Part shown: in pieces, positions 1 through 10,938 of the stretch | How positions within the stretch are numbered: the first letter of the stretch is position 1 | Layout of the letters: each line of letters opens with the position of its first letter | DNA from: Asparagopsis taxiformis | Taxonomy: Eukaryota; Rhodophyta; Florideophyceae; Bonnemaisoniales; Bonnemaisoniaceae | DNA length: 64,000 nt | Assembly: GCA_030407315.1 (NCBI GenBank) | Contig: JALQPE010002118.1 | Location: 1 to 64,000, forward strand | Direction of reading: 5' to 3' | Program-made: the position numbers and the translations under genes | Notes under the pieces: model-generated | The model's input: only the letters and a program-made list of their open reading frames with translations | What the model was told of the DNA's origin: nothing | The model's database searches: none

Positions 1-984
1 AGGGAGTACGCAGCTCGACGGAGACGAAGCCTCGCTAGGCAAAACGTAAACGTAAAACGTAGAAGTCAGTCGTAGACTAGAGCATTTGCTCGTTCGATGA
101 ATTGTCCCCTTTCTCCCGGCACGATGCCAATACCTATGTAGCCACGATGGCATCGCTTTACAGTGTAAACACTGCTCGTAACGTCCCCGAATGGGAAAGG
201 ACCTTGTGGGTCACACGTAGGGACCCGTTGGGTCCGTTGGTCGTTGCCAGTAGGTTCGTTGCACACGTGTGCCGGTTGCGCGCGCGCATGCGCCGCAATG
301 TTCGTGCATTGCTGTCGCCGGTCGTGTCCGCCGCCGAATTCGAATTCCGCGGAAAACGTAAATATTTGCAATTTCGGAATTTGCCACGTATACTACACAG
401 CCCACCCCCCACACGTGGACGTCCCGGCCACGCGAGGCCCGTCAGGACGCGCCTGAGACACGGGGCTGTGGCGCCTTTCCGGGTACAACTGCGGACGTGG
501 CAGTGTCCCGAAAATCTCGTTGAAACGTACGCGGCCCGGTTGGCTGATCGAATCGCCACGGCGCCGGAGCGCGCGCGTGCGCTCCGGCTCTTTCGTAATC
601 ATCGAGGCCCGCCCGTTGGCATCGTTCGTCAATGCATCGCTAGGCGTTTCCCTGCAACGAATGCAGTGTCCAATTCCACCACGCGGGGTGTGCTTCAATT
701 CAGCGCGATACGTGCGTAGGCCGCGGCCTTTCGTGAATCTGCCAGCGGGCATTACGACAACGGTCGTCCGAAGGTTATTTAAGCCGCGGCTTAACGTGAT
801 AGCGATCGTCGCTTACCCTTCCTCTCACCATCGTCATCCAGGCCGTTGCCTTCGTTCTTCCTTACCTCTTTCCCCGCTGGGTACTACTACCTCCGTTCTT
901 TTGTCTCTTGTTTCGTCTAGCCCGCGTGGCTCTCGTCGTCGTGCTCGTTGCAGTCGTCGAATTATCGTGTACAGCGTAACCACG
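1..984. other. CGT-rich region upstream of gag-like gene
   Basis: No convincing coding frame. The stretch is rich in CGT and ACG triplets and in CpG. Near its right end there is a TATA-like string TATTTAAG at 776-783 overlapping the palindrome AAGCCGCGGCTT (781-792), followed by a pyrimidine-rich leader up to the ATG at 985. This arrangement looks like the promoter and 5' leader of the following plus-strand gene, possibly an LTR, but no second copy is in the window to prove LTR boundaries. Confidence 0.3.
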
Positions 985-3204
985 ATGGTTACGACTCGTA
1001 GTACCGATGCTAACACTCCGCGGCCCGCCGGCTCTGCTGGAGGTGGAGCGAGGGAACCCTTCGCAGGGCGCTCCCTCCCTCGTCGGAGCCGGTGCGCCGC
1101 CAGCGACGGAAGCGTCCGTCGCTCCCGCCCCATCCGTTAGGGCGGGAGAAGCCGTTGCTCCTCAGGCCGTCGCCTCTTCGTCTCGCCCGATGGCTCCGTC
1201 TCGCCTGGTGGCTTCCGTGACGCCTGCCGAGGCTGCTAAGGCCGATGCCCCACGTGATGATGACGCAACGGCGTCGACTCGGGAATTCGTCACCCATCAT
1301 CCCGGATGTCGCGGCCCCATCGAGGGGCGTAGCCGCGATGGCAGCGGCCGCTCGTTCGCGTCGTGCTGTGGCGGCGGCCCGCACGGGCGTGCTCGTCGTG
1401 ACGGTTCGCCTCGTTCCCCTCGTCAGGATCCCTCGCCGGAGGGTGGTGACCCCGTTGGGACAGTCGCACCGCCTCACGTGGCGGTGTGGCGCTCAACGTA
1501 GGCGTCCTGACCCACGCGTGGGCTGCGTTGCCCCGCGTGGGCATTACGGATGACGATCTCGCCACGTTGGCAAAAGATCGTCTGGACGCCCGCGCGGTTG
1601 TCGACTACATGCGTTCCGCCGAGGATACGTGGGGGCGGGCAGCCGGGCATCGTTTTGCCAACGGGCCACCGGGATCGGAACGTTACCAGATCCCGGCGTC
1701 GATACGTTGCGACCGCTCGTGGTTGCGTGACGTCAACGACGCGATCTACTTGACCGCATGGACGCGTTCCTGTGGAAGGGGACGCCCGAGGAGCCGCCGT
1801 TCATCTCGGTGGCGTCCGTGTTCGTGTGTCCGCGGACACTTTCCGAAAGGCAACGTGCCGAATGGAAACTGCTCTTTCGTTGAGCGTCATCTCGAAAGCG
1901 TGTGTCGTACGACGACCATTTTGCGCTCCGTCACGTGAACGCGGACGATTACCGCGTGTCGCACGCGCGTCGTCGCTCCGTGGGTCGTCCCGAGCGAACT
2001 CTACTTCCCGCCGTTGCCGGAAGTAGTGGAGGAGTTCCCGTACCCCGTGGGTCGTCCACATTGTTACCACGCGTGGTGCATTATTTTACCGATGCCGTGA
2101 AGGACGCGCCTGCCCCCGTGAAGGAACGTTTCCTCATGGCCGTGGATATCGAACACGCAGCGATGCTCGCATGCTCGCTGTTCGTGGAACGTCGTGTGTT
2201 CGGGCGCGCGTGCCTACTGCCGGAGTCCACGTTGGACTTCCTGGCCGACTACGAGATGCTTCGTGCAATCCCGGTGGACGGTTCCGATACGTTCGTCTCC
2301 GTTACCAGCGCGTTGGCTGAGGCTCGCGGCGCCCTTGCGTTGGGGCCGGAGTATCGGGTTATACGTCCCGATTACGCAAGCGGCGATAACCAGGAGTTCG
2401 TCTCCGTGCGTAGCGATGGGGCTTACGTGCCGCGGGTCGCTTCCCGTTCCGAACGCCGTCGTGGCAATCGTACCGGTTATTTCGGTGGCCTCGGGGGCAA
2501 CGAGCGCCCCCGAGGGACGCGTTCTGGCCGTCGTGGCCATCAAAACGAAGCGCCGCGTGCGCCGGATCCTCGAGAGATCGTGCCACGCGAGGCTACGGGA
2601 GGGGGCAACGTTGCCGCGTCGGTCGTCCGGATGTGGCCACGCCGGCCGAGCGCGCGCCACGGTTCGTGAGCCTGGACGACCGCGTCTCCGATGAGGATGC
2701 CCGTCGGCTTCTCGGTACGTCGATGGCCGCTCCGCCTCGTGCGGACGGCTGGGTTATTCGTTCCCTCATTACGTCCGTGGCTCGCGCAGCCGAGATTTAC
2801 AGGCCCAGACGTTGGACCTGACTGCCCGCTTGGCAACGGAGCGCGCGATTTCGGAGCGTCTCGCCGCGGCGACTCGTGGTTACGCACCGCCCGTTGGCGT
2901 CGTAACGATCCTACGCTTTGCGAGTGGCGGCGGCTTCGGCGACCCCGTCGGGTATGGTCACGCAGCGGCGTACCTGCCACGCGACCCCGCTTCGGCGCGC
3001 CCTTCGGATACGCGCAGTCACGGGACTGCGGATCCTTACGCTAGGGATCCCGCGTCGCGTCGCGAGCGAGCCCCCGTGGTCACGCAGACCGTCGATCCGT
3101 ACGCGCCGGGCTTCGTTCAGCCCAGTCGCAGCCGCAGCCACGATAGCCGCGGCGAAGGCCCTGGTCCGTATGACCCTGCGGCAAGCGTTTCGCGTCGCTA
3201 CTAG
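985..3204 (+). pseudogene. degenerate gag-like gene, multiple frameshifts
   Basis: I do not recognise this gene with certainty. It starts at the ATG at 985 (MVTTRSTDANTPR...) and shifts between frames several times: an Ala/Pro/Ser-rich N-terminal stretch (about 985-1400), a charged helical part (about 1486-1760, with DDLATLAKDRLDARAVVDY), a further part with FTDAVKDAPAPVKERF (about 2080-2450), and an Arg/Ser/Pro-rich tail ending SVSRRY at the stop codon 3202-3204. Low-complexity start, helical middle and basic tail resemble an LTR-retrotransposon gag, but there is no zinc knuckle. It converges on the minus-strand gypsy pol and shares its CGT-rich composition. It could belong to a separate plus-strand element or be an antisense gene of the same element. 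Confidence 0.35.
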
Positions 3205-3561
3205 GTCGTTCCTAGGTTAGTTCGTAGGCCACGTAGGCTGTTAGCATCGTGTTGCTTTCGTAAACTTTCGTCTTGTTTCTTTGCGTAATCGCATGGCTCC
3301 GTTGAGCTTCGTAATACGTATTGTGCAGGTCGTCTGCAGCGGGGGAGGGGTTAGCGTTAAGCCCCTCCCCACAATTTTTTTGTTGTGGCGTCTACCCCGT
3401 CGGGTTCGTATGGCTTACGTAGCGTGCTTCGAGTTCGCGCGGCGCGTGCCCGTTGGCAGGTTCGTAACACACGTAACTATTCAGCAAAGCGGCGGCGCGT
3501 AGCGGCGGCTTTTCACTGCGAGTGGTACGTTAACCTCGATCGTAGAGCCGTTGGCGTGCGT
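3205..3561. other. non-coding CGT-rich stretch
   Basis: No supported gene. It lies downstream of the gag-like stop and contains a short inverted pair (ggggaggggtt / aagcccctccc, about 3342-3369) that could fold as a hairpin behind the gene. Confidence 0.25.
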
Positions 3562-4264
3562 ATCATTTAGTAACTAACTCGAAAATCGTTTCCGCCGTCG
3601 TTTCTCGTTCGGATAACCCCGTCGGGTGTCGAATTCCGTTGAGCATTCGAGCTCTTTAGCGCGTAGCACGTCGGTGCTAATTTTAATTTGCTCCGATGAG
3701 CTAGGTGAAAATTTCATCGAACGTCAGACCGACTCGCACGTGAGTCGGTTTGACGTTCTACGCCGTGGCGTGTACGCAGCAATTCGTCGCAGTACGTTGC
3801 GGTTCCGTTGATGACGTGGTTGCCGGCGGGCTTGGCATTTCGTATAGCCATTGACGTCATTAGCGCCGTCGCGCTTCACGTTCCCGCGGCGCTTCACGTT
3901 GGCCAGTGGCGTTATCATTTTGTAACTAACTCGGAAATCGTTTCCGCCGTCGCACCCTGTGCGATTAACCCCGTCGGGTACCGCATATCGTTGAGCGTTC
4001 GAGCTCTTTCGCGCGTAGCACGTCGGTGCCACTTTTATTTTTGCTCCGATGAGCTGGACGGAGAATTCGTTAAACGTCAGGCCGACTCGCGCGTGAGTTG
4101 GCTTGACGTTTCACGCCGTTGCGTGTACGCGGCAGTGCGTCGTGGTGCGTCGCGGTTCCGTTGACAACGTCTTTGCCGGCGGGCTTGGCTTTTCGTATAG
4201 CCGTTAACACCGTTAGCGCCGTCGCGCTTCACGTTACCGCGGCTTCACGTTAGCCGGTGGCGCA
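3562..4264. repeat. tandem duplication, two diverged copies of about 352 bp
   Basis: The stretch beginning TATCATTTAGTAACTAACTC (taactaac at 3571) recurs with small changes 352 bp later (taactaac at 3923). Both copies then share GTTTCCGCCGTCG, ACCCCGTCGGGT, a GAGCTCTTT...GCGTAGCACGTCGGTG block and GCCGGCGGGCTTGGC in the same order. Copy 1 is about 3562-3913 and copy 2 about 3914-4264. Neither has a shared open frame. Confidence 0.8.
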
Positions 4265-5726
4265 ATCGTTGCGCTGGTCCGCTTCGCGTAGCAGCGTCGT
4301 TGGAGCGTTTCATTAGCTCGTCCGTTTTGTGGTGCGTCGTGCACCTGGGCATACGTAATGCTCGCCTTTACGCCGTTGCGTCACTTTCGTTCATTCGCCT
4401 TGCGAACCCGACGGGGAAACGATTGACGAAGTCGTTTCGTGTGCCCGCGGGCGTTCAGGCTACTACGTGAGTCAATTTTTCGTCGGCTCGTTGCCTTCAG
4501 CTGTGCCGTTTCCGTTGGCTACTAGCTTGTTCGCCGTTGCGTATTCGTATTTCGTTTCGCAGGGTCGACCCGTTGGCGTACGTCGTTATCGTTGGCGACG
4601 CCCGCGTACGCGCTCGTATCCTGGCCAACGTGGCCGGTGGCGCGTGTGCCTTCGAGTTCGAACGGAGCCTAAGCTTCGTTAGCTTACTTCGTTCGCGACG
4701 CGGACGTGCGCGAATTAATCTACGTGACCGTACGTGGTCGACCCCTTTTGGGTTCGCTCGCGTCGTTTCGCATAGCCGGCGGGCTTTTCGTTTTCGCGCG
4801 TCGATCGTTGCGCCCGCGTGGCAGGACACCGTTGTGTCGTTTCGTGGTTGCCGTACGTGGCTACCGTGTTCGGCGTCGTGCCTTGATGTGGCGATAACGG
4901 TTTGCCGTCGCGTCGCATTCGAGACGTTAGCGTCTTCGTTCGCCGTCCGTCGCTGCGGCCTCGTTGGCTCATTCGTTTCGCACGTTCTTCGCGCGCGCTT
5001 CGTGCGCCGAGACCCGTTGGTCTCGTTCGTCGGCTAGCGTATAGCTTCGTTCCGCTTCGTGCGTGAAGTTTCGTAATGAGGCCGTTGCCATCTTCGTCGG
5101 GGACGCGTCCGTCCTACGTGGTTTTTCCGCCTTCCGGCGTTACGTTGCCGTTAGCTCGCGAGCTTGGCGTTGACCTCGTTGGTCGATGCGACTCGTTGTC
5201 AGCGGTTGTCCACGGGGACGTACGATGGCTCACACGTCATGCCAAAATTACGAAATTTTCGGGGCACGCGTGCCCCGAGATTTGGCCAGGTTAGCGCACT
5301 GTAATCGGCCCGATTTTTCGTACCGTGCGTCCATGGCCCGCTGGCCCAAGTATAATTTTCGCGCGAAAAATCTGACGTGTTGTCCGTCCGTGGCCCGTGG
5401 TGTCGTCACCTTTGCCCGTGGGACGGTCAACACTGTCGAGCCAGTCGTGGCTCTTCACATCGTGTGAATCGTCCGCGCGTGGACTCGTCGTCCAATCTTT
5501 CGTTGGCGCTCGTGCCTCCACCAACGTATGGTGTCGAAAAAGAAAGAGCGACGGCTCTAGCACGCATCGCGCCCCCCCAACGCAAGGGTGGACGTCCCGG
5601 CCACTCGTTGTGCCTTCGCTTCTCGTTCGTGCGGCTCGTCGCCTTCGTTTGTTGCATCGTGCAACGTCGCGCATGCGTGCGCTTAACCCGACGCTCGTGT
5701 GCGTTTTCGGGGGCCGTCGTGGCCTT
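4265..5726. other. non-coding CGT-rich spacer
   Basis: No supported gene; open frames on both strands are short and look like by-products of the GC-rich composition. It lies beyond the stop of the minus-strand gypsy pol, where that element's 3' UTR and LTR should be. A C7 run at 5573-5579 (G-run on the pol sense strand) is a possible but weak polypurine tract. GTGGACGTCCCGGCCAC is found both here (about 5589-5605) and at about 414-430, a hint of a shared terminal sequence. Confidence 0.3.
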
Positions 5727-8700
5727 TCACGTTGTTGCTCGTCGCACGCGTGCGAAGTATCGAGAGACGCTCTCTTCAGATACGTTCCGGCGGGGCTCCC
5801 ACGTAGGGTTACGATACCCGACCCACTTCACGAGGAAGTCTAGGGTGCCGTCATCGTTTACGCGATGGTTGAGTAGGTCGTCTACTACATACGCCGGACC
5901 GTCGCGGTTCTTGTCGAGGTCTGCCTCGGTGGCATCGTATGGCTCCGGCGGGGGCGCGTTCGCCGGCGTTGGCGCGTACGCAACGCGGTCCGAGTTGACA
6001 CGTTCAACTACGTCTCCTCGTTGGATGACGAACGTACGTACGTCGTTACGTAGTACGCGGAACGGTCCCAACGCGTGGTTGCCGAGCTTCGTGCCCTTCG
6101 TGGTCCCGTCCGTCGGGTCGATGAATACGTATTCTCCCGCGCGGATGTTTCGATTCGAGACACGGACTCGTTTGTCGAAATTTCGTTTATAACGTGCCTG
6201 CGCGGCCTTCAGCGTTCGATACGCGTTATCCATCGTTGTGGCGAGCTCACGAACGTAGGTGGCTCGCCCTCCCCCGTCGGGTAGTTCGCGGTTCGTTACC
6301 GCCGTGTGTAGCGCCAACGGTGGCGGTGGATTCGTGAGAATCAAATCGAAGGGCGTCGTGCCCGTGCTCGAATGCACATGCGTGTTGTACGCAAACGTTA
6401 ACGCCGATGCGTATCGATCCCAGTCGTTCTGGTTTTCGTTCACGTAATTGCGCAGCATCGCCAGGATCGTCCTGTTGTAGCGCTCCACCTGCCCGTTCGT
6501 TTGGGGGTGGTACGTCGACGTAAAGACGTTCGTCACGCCGATTTCGTTGCAGACGCGCTGGAAAAACTTAGCAGCGAACTGCTTTCCGTTATCGCTTATG
6601 AGCGTCCGTGGGGGTCCATACGAGAAGACCCACGCGTTGACGAACGCGCTCGCCACGTTGGCGGAATCGATATTACGTAGAGGTACGACTCTAGTCAGCT
6701 TCGTGAAGCGGTCCGTTATAACGAGAATAAATCGGTTGCCACGCGTGGTCTTCGTAAGCGGACCTAGTATGTCGATACATAGGTCTCGCAACGGCTCCGT
6801 AGCCGGAAATAAACGTAACGGGTTCGTCCGTTTGCGAAGCTTCACGCGGTTCTTCGCACATCCAACGCAGTTTCGTACCGTTGCGTAGATGTCGGCGGCC
6901 ATCGCGGGCCAGTAGTACGTCCTCCGCAGGGTGTAGTACATACGCGTTTGTCCGGGATGTCCAGCGAGGACGTGGTGGTGCGTTAACTCCAGCAGCCGCG
7001 GCCGTAACGAAGCCGGCACAACGATTTGTGTACGTTCCTCGTCGTGAGGGTTCCGGCGTCGGAGTAAGCCATCGTGGCCTTCGAAGAATGCAGCGTCCTG
7101 CGTGTCGGACTGTCGTGTCAGTATCGTTTGACAGAACGCGTCCTCGCGTTGAGCTTCGATAAGCTCGTCCCTCGTAATGGGAAGCTGAACGTCAGCTGGT
7201 GGCACGCGTGCCGAATCGTCTTCAGCAGCGCGCTGTTCGTCGAGGAAATCCGGTTCCTCGTCGAGAACGTCATCGAGCGACGCGTCGCGGTTGAACTCGA
7301 GTCCCTCGTGGCCAGCCGTCGTGGCTGATGTTCGTCATCACGAGTCTCGTTCGACGGGTCGTCGTGACCCCTGGCATTCGTCGCGCCTTTTACGTACGGA
7401 CGTCGTTCGTCCTTGCCCATTTCGTGTGGGTTGTCGACGACTGCGAGTCGTCACGAGGACTGCGTCCCCGTACGATGGTACGTCATCGTCGACGGGTCGA
7501 CCGTCGTCATACGTAGATATCACACGTGATAAAGCGTCAGGTACCTGGTGCACGCGCCCAGGCCTGTACGTAACTTCGAAATCGAATTCGGCAACGCGTA
7601 GCCTCCATCGTAGTAGTCGTCCGGACGCGTCCGTCAACGTCATCAGCCAACGTAAGGCTTCGTGGTCCGTACGTACGGTGAATCGCTCACCCTCTACGTA
7701 GGGTCGGAGCGACGTTATCGCGCAAACGACGGAGTAGCACTCGCGCTCGGTCGCCGAGTAACCGCGTTCGGTTTCGTTAAGGGTCTTCGACCAGTACCCA
7801 ATCGGCACCCATTCGTTGGGCTTATCTTCGTTCTGCTGCTGGAGCAACGTAGCTCCCAGCTGATACGCCGACGCGTCGGTATCGATCATGAACGGACGTC
7901 CCGCCTTCGGAAGGTGCAATACTGGTGGCGACACCAGTATTGTCTTCAACGTTTCGAACGCATTCGTTTGCGCGTCCGTTGGATTCGTCCAATCGGGGGA
8001 AGCGTCCTTCTTCAACATCGTGTTGAGTGGCCGAGCGATCTCGGCATACGCCTTTACGAAGCGGCGGTAAACGTTGGCCGCTCCCAAAAACGATCGACAT
8101 TGCGTCTTATCGCGTGGGAACGTAGCCGTACGAAAGGCTTCCTTGTTCCGAGCTGCGACGTGCAGCTTCCCTGGGGTAATCACGTGCCCAGGTAGTCAAC
8201 TCGCGGTTGGAAGAACGAGCACTTCGCGAGCTTTAACGTCACTCCTGCTGCGCGTAGCAGGGAAAGTACGTGGTCAACGTGACCCAGGTGAGATCGAGTT
8301 CTTTCGAAAAGACGATTACGTCGTCTAAGTAAACAAGGCACGATTGCCAACGAACTCCGGAGAGGATTATGTCCAAAGTCCGCTGAAACGTAGCGGGGGC
8401 ATTTCGTAGCCCGAATGGCATTCGCACGTAGCGATACGTTTCCCATGAAAGACGTAAACGTAGTCTTATCACGGTCCTCGGCGGAGACGGGCACTTGCCA
8501 GTAACCGGCGGTACAGTCGAGTGTCGTGAAGATGACTGCGTCGCCAAGCGAATCGAGCAATCTTCCATAAGAGGAAGCGGGTACGAATCGGCGATCGTTT
8601 TCGCGTTCAAACGCCTGTAGTCGACACAGAACGTAAGGATCCGTCCTTCTTCGGCACCAACACGATTGGTGACGCCCACTCGCTGGACGCGGGTTCGATA

Positions 8701-9449
8701 ACCCCTTCGTTGAGCATCTTCGCGATTTGCTCCTCGGCTATCGTACGTAGAGCCGGACCCTGACGATAGGGCATTGAACGTATGGGCCGCGTGCCCCGTT
8801 CGAGTTCGATTCAATGCTCCGTAGCATTGATCTCGCCGAGGCGACCACTCGTCCACATTGGCGAATGTGTGCCTAGCATCTCGTGGATGCGCTTTCGTAA
8901 ATCCTCGTCGTCGAGGTGCGACAAATCGATTGTCGACTGCCAATTCGTGGCGGGGTCGTTCCCCTTTTCGTTGACCAACGGGTCTGGCGTTTCGTCGCCC
9001 AAGCCGTTCGTATTTGCCCGCGTCGTCGCGTCGACTAGCGGTACGTTCAAAACCTTCGCGAGGGCTTCGCCGCCCTCACGCTTGAGTGGGACGATTCCCA
9101 GCGGAGAGCGTACCGCGTACGCAATCGTTGCGCCTTTCGGCAATTCGCGGTCCTTCTTCGTGAAGTTCGACACGATGATAGAGAAAGTCTCTCTTGGTCC
9201 TACGTCGACCACTCCGTTGGCTATGCGTAGCCCATGCCGGAATTGCACCGACGCTTTCGGTTCGAGGAACACGAGTCCGGTCGCATCCGTCGTCACGTTG
9301 ACGGTCCGTTGCGACATCGCCGGTACACGCGTGTACTTCGTCAGACGAACCGAGAACGTTCGGCTCGGCCTATTCGAGGCCGCGTTACGCTCGCGGCGCT
9401 TCGGGTGTTCCACGTTGGATTCGTCTCTTCCCCCTCCTCGTACGGAGTC
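5727..9449 (-). pseudogene. pol: Ty3/gypsy chromovirus pol, 5'-truncated and frameshifted
   Basis: Read from 9449 down to 5727, the order is: the protease-to-RT linker (9449-8811); reverse transcriptase spread over two frames (about 8943-8180) with YLDDVIVF as the catalytic YxDD box; RNase H (8183-7338) with DTDASAYQLGATL and the ERECYSVV and RTDHEAL motifs; then, after a break between 7338 and 7205, integrase with an HHCC zinc finger (HHHVLAGH...CVGC), the DDE core (DILGPL, SDNGKQF, NGQVERYNRT) and a C-terminal chromodomain (FLVKWVGYRNPTWEP) ending at 5727. At least four frame changes make it inactive. The RT-RH-IN-chromodomain order is diagnostic of Ty3/gypsy chromoviruses. Gag and protease are missing because the element stops exactly where copia-1 begins (9450). 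Confidence 0.92.
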
Positions 9450-10324
9450 TGTTGCGAATAACTGAATCACAGTACTGAAGTACTCAATCTCGAGAATATC
9501 CTGTGAAAATCTCGATGAAGGAGTCCTCTAGGAGCCTTGAAATATGGCTCATCGTGTTCCTCGTTGAAAAACGGCTGAAGCACTCACTGTAATAGGTCGT
9601 GAGGGGCTCAGTTACGTGAGAAAACTTTGACCCTCGATTTCTCCTAGAAGGAGTGCTCTAGGAGCTCCGAACCTATCTCATCATGTTCAGCGTGCCCGAA
9701 TTAGTCGGGTAGCAACTCCCAGTAAGACTCGAAGATGTACCAATGATGGCCGTACGATGAACATATGACGTACATGGTGTTCCTCTGATGTACCGATAAG
9801 GAACAATCGCTCTTCAGCTGATGGCCACATAGCGATACACCAAAGATGGACCTGAGATGTCTTTACGCTCATCTTTCGGACATCAGCGAAGTATCTCTTG
9901 CGCACAGTAGAGATATCACGTACATCATAGGTTCATCTGAGGTATATCCTGGTACATATTCATTTTCTTATAGGGACTTCTCCGAAGCTTCTACGACCTT
10001 TCTTCATGGAGATAATAGCGTCTGAAGTTTCAATTTGTTTGTCATACTTTCAATTAGTAATTAGAAAAGCCAGGATGGGTTGCCATCATGGCACAGGGAA
10101 AATGTTATGATTAGTGTACACGTGTGGGTGATATGATAGAGATGCCCACGTGTACCAGATTGGCAGCGGGTGCTTACCAGGACAGACTGTCAGTGACAGA
10201 CTGTCTGGAGCAGCTATTAACAGGCTGTCCTTAGCACCGCCGGCGCACCTCGGCGAGAATACAAATAATGTAGTGAGCTCGCAGATTCAATAAACGCTCG
10301 GTAAGCGACCATTTCGTTCCAACA
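9450..10324 (+). repeat. 5' LTR of copia-1 (with inserted MITE)
   Basis: Begins TGTTGCGAATAACTG and ends TTCGTTCCAACA, and aligns along its length with the LTR at 15725-16340 except for the insert at 9718-9975. It contains two G-box motifs CACGTG (10119-10124 and 10147-10152) in a larger inverted repeat, and a GACAGACTGTC dyad around 10185-10208. These features recur in the other copia LTRs of the window. Confidence 0.93.
9718..9975. mobile_element. 258-bp MITE inside the copia-1 5' LTR
   Basis: Comparison of the two copia-1 LTRs shows one clean insertion. It is flanked by ACT on both sides (9715-9717 and 9976-9978), where the 3' LTR has a single ACT. Its ends are imperfect inverted repeats: CCCAGTAAGA at the left and, read from the right end on the other strand, CCCTATAAGA; with one gap the match continues to GAAGATGTACCA versus GAATATGTACCA. 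There is no coding capacity. Inverted ends plus a 3-bp duplication indicate a non-autonomous DNA transposon, possibly mobilised by a CACTA-like (CMC) transposase. Confidence 0.85.
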
Positions 10325-10344
10325 GGTTATGGGCCCAGCGCGCT
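10325..10344 (+). other. primer-binding site of copia-1 (half initiator tRNA-Met)
   Basis: GGTTATGGGCCCAGC follows the LTR directly and is complementary to the anticodon stem-loop of eukaryotic initiator tRNA-Met (GCTGGGCCCATAACC), not to the tRNA 3' end. Drosophila copia and yeast Ty5 are known to prime from such an internal, cleaved half-tRNA. Confidence 0.85.
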
Positions 10345-10689
10345 CGTAGGTCGTTTCAATATCTCTCGCGCTTCGGTAAGTGCGTCGGCGTTCTCTTACC
10401 TATTTCGTCTCGTTCTCGCCTCGTTTTCTCTTCTCTTCGTTTGCGCGCTCTTCTTCCGTTCTGCGCCTTCCCGCGCTTCTGCGGTCTTGCTGAGCGTCTC
10501 CTCCACACTCCCGCGGCCATCACCGCGTTCTTCCTCGGCCGCCGCGCACCTCTGTCGCCGCGCCGCACCTCCCACACTGTGTCACACTGACGCTCTGTCA
10601 TCTTGCCATCCGTCTCTGGGTCATCGTCATCAGGTGACATCATTCTTTTATCTGGGGTTCTCGTGCGAAGGAAAAAGTTTGGCCAGCGT

Positions 10690-10760
10690 CGCTGCTGGGA
10701 CTCGAACCAAGGTTCGGTACATCTCCGTGGACCGTCCAACCCACTCGGCTACCGGGCCAC
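10690..10760 (-). other. antisense tRNA-like segment in the copia-1 leader
   Basis: On the minus strand there is a good A box (TAGCCGAGTGG, 10751-10741) and a perfect B box (GGTTCGAGTCC, 10708-10698) at tRNA-like spacing, with a near-complete T arm. The acceptor and anticodon stems do not pair properly, so it is tRNA-derived rather than a functional tRNA gene. A different tRNA-like segment sits at the same place and orientation in copia-2. Confidence 0.6.
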
Positions 10761-10938
10761 TCAAGGCCCAATTACTGGAATCGACCTTTGCTTTTATATT
10801 GGCTAGTCTATACCTTTCTCAACTCGGTCCTGCTCTTGTAAGACAGTGACCTTGTCCTGATCGGTATAGCGTTATAGCCTCTACCTATCACCGAATAAAC
10901 TCATCGGACGTTTGGTTTCATTGTCAACGGTTTCCACA

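Noticed and set aside
10690..10760. Functional tRNA gene
   Set aside because: A and B boxes are good, but the acceptor and anticodon stems do not pair, so I only call it tRNA-like.
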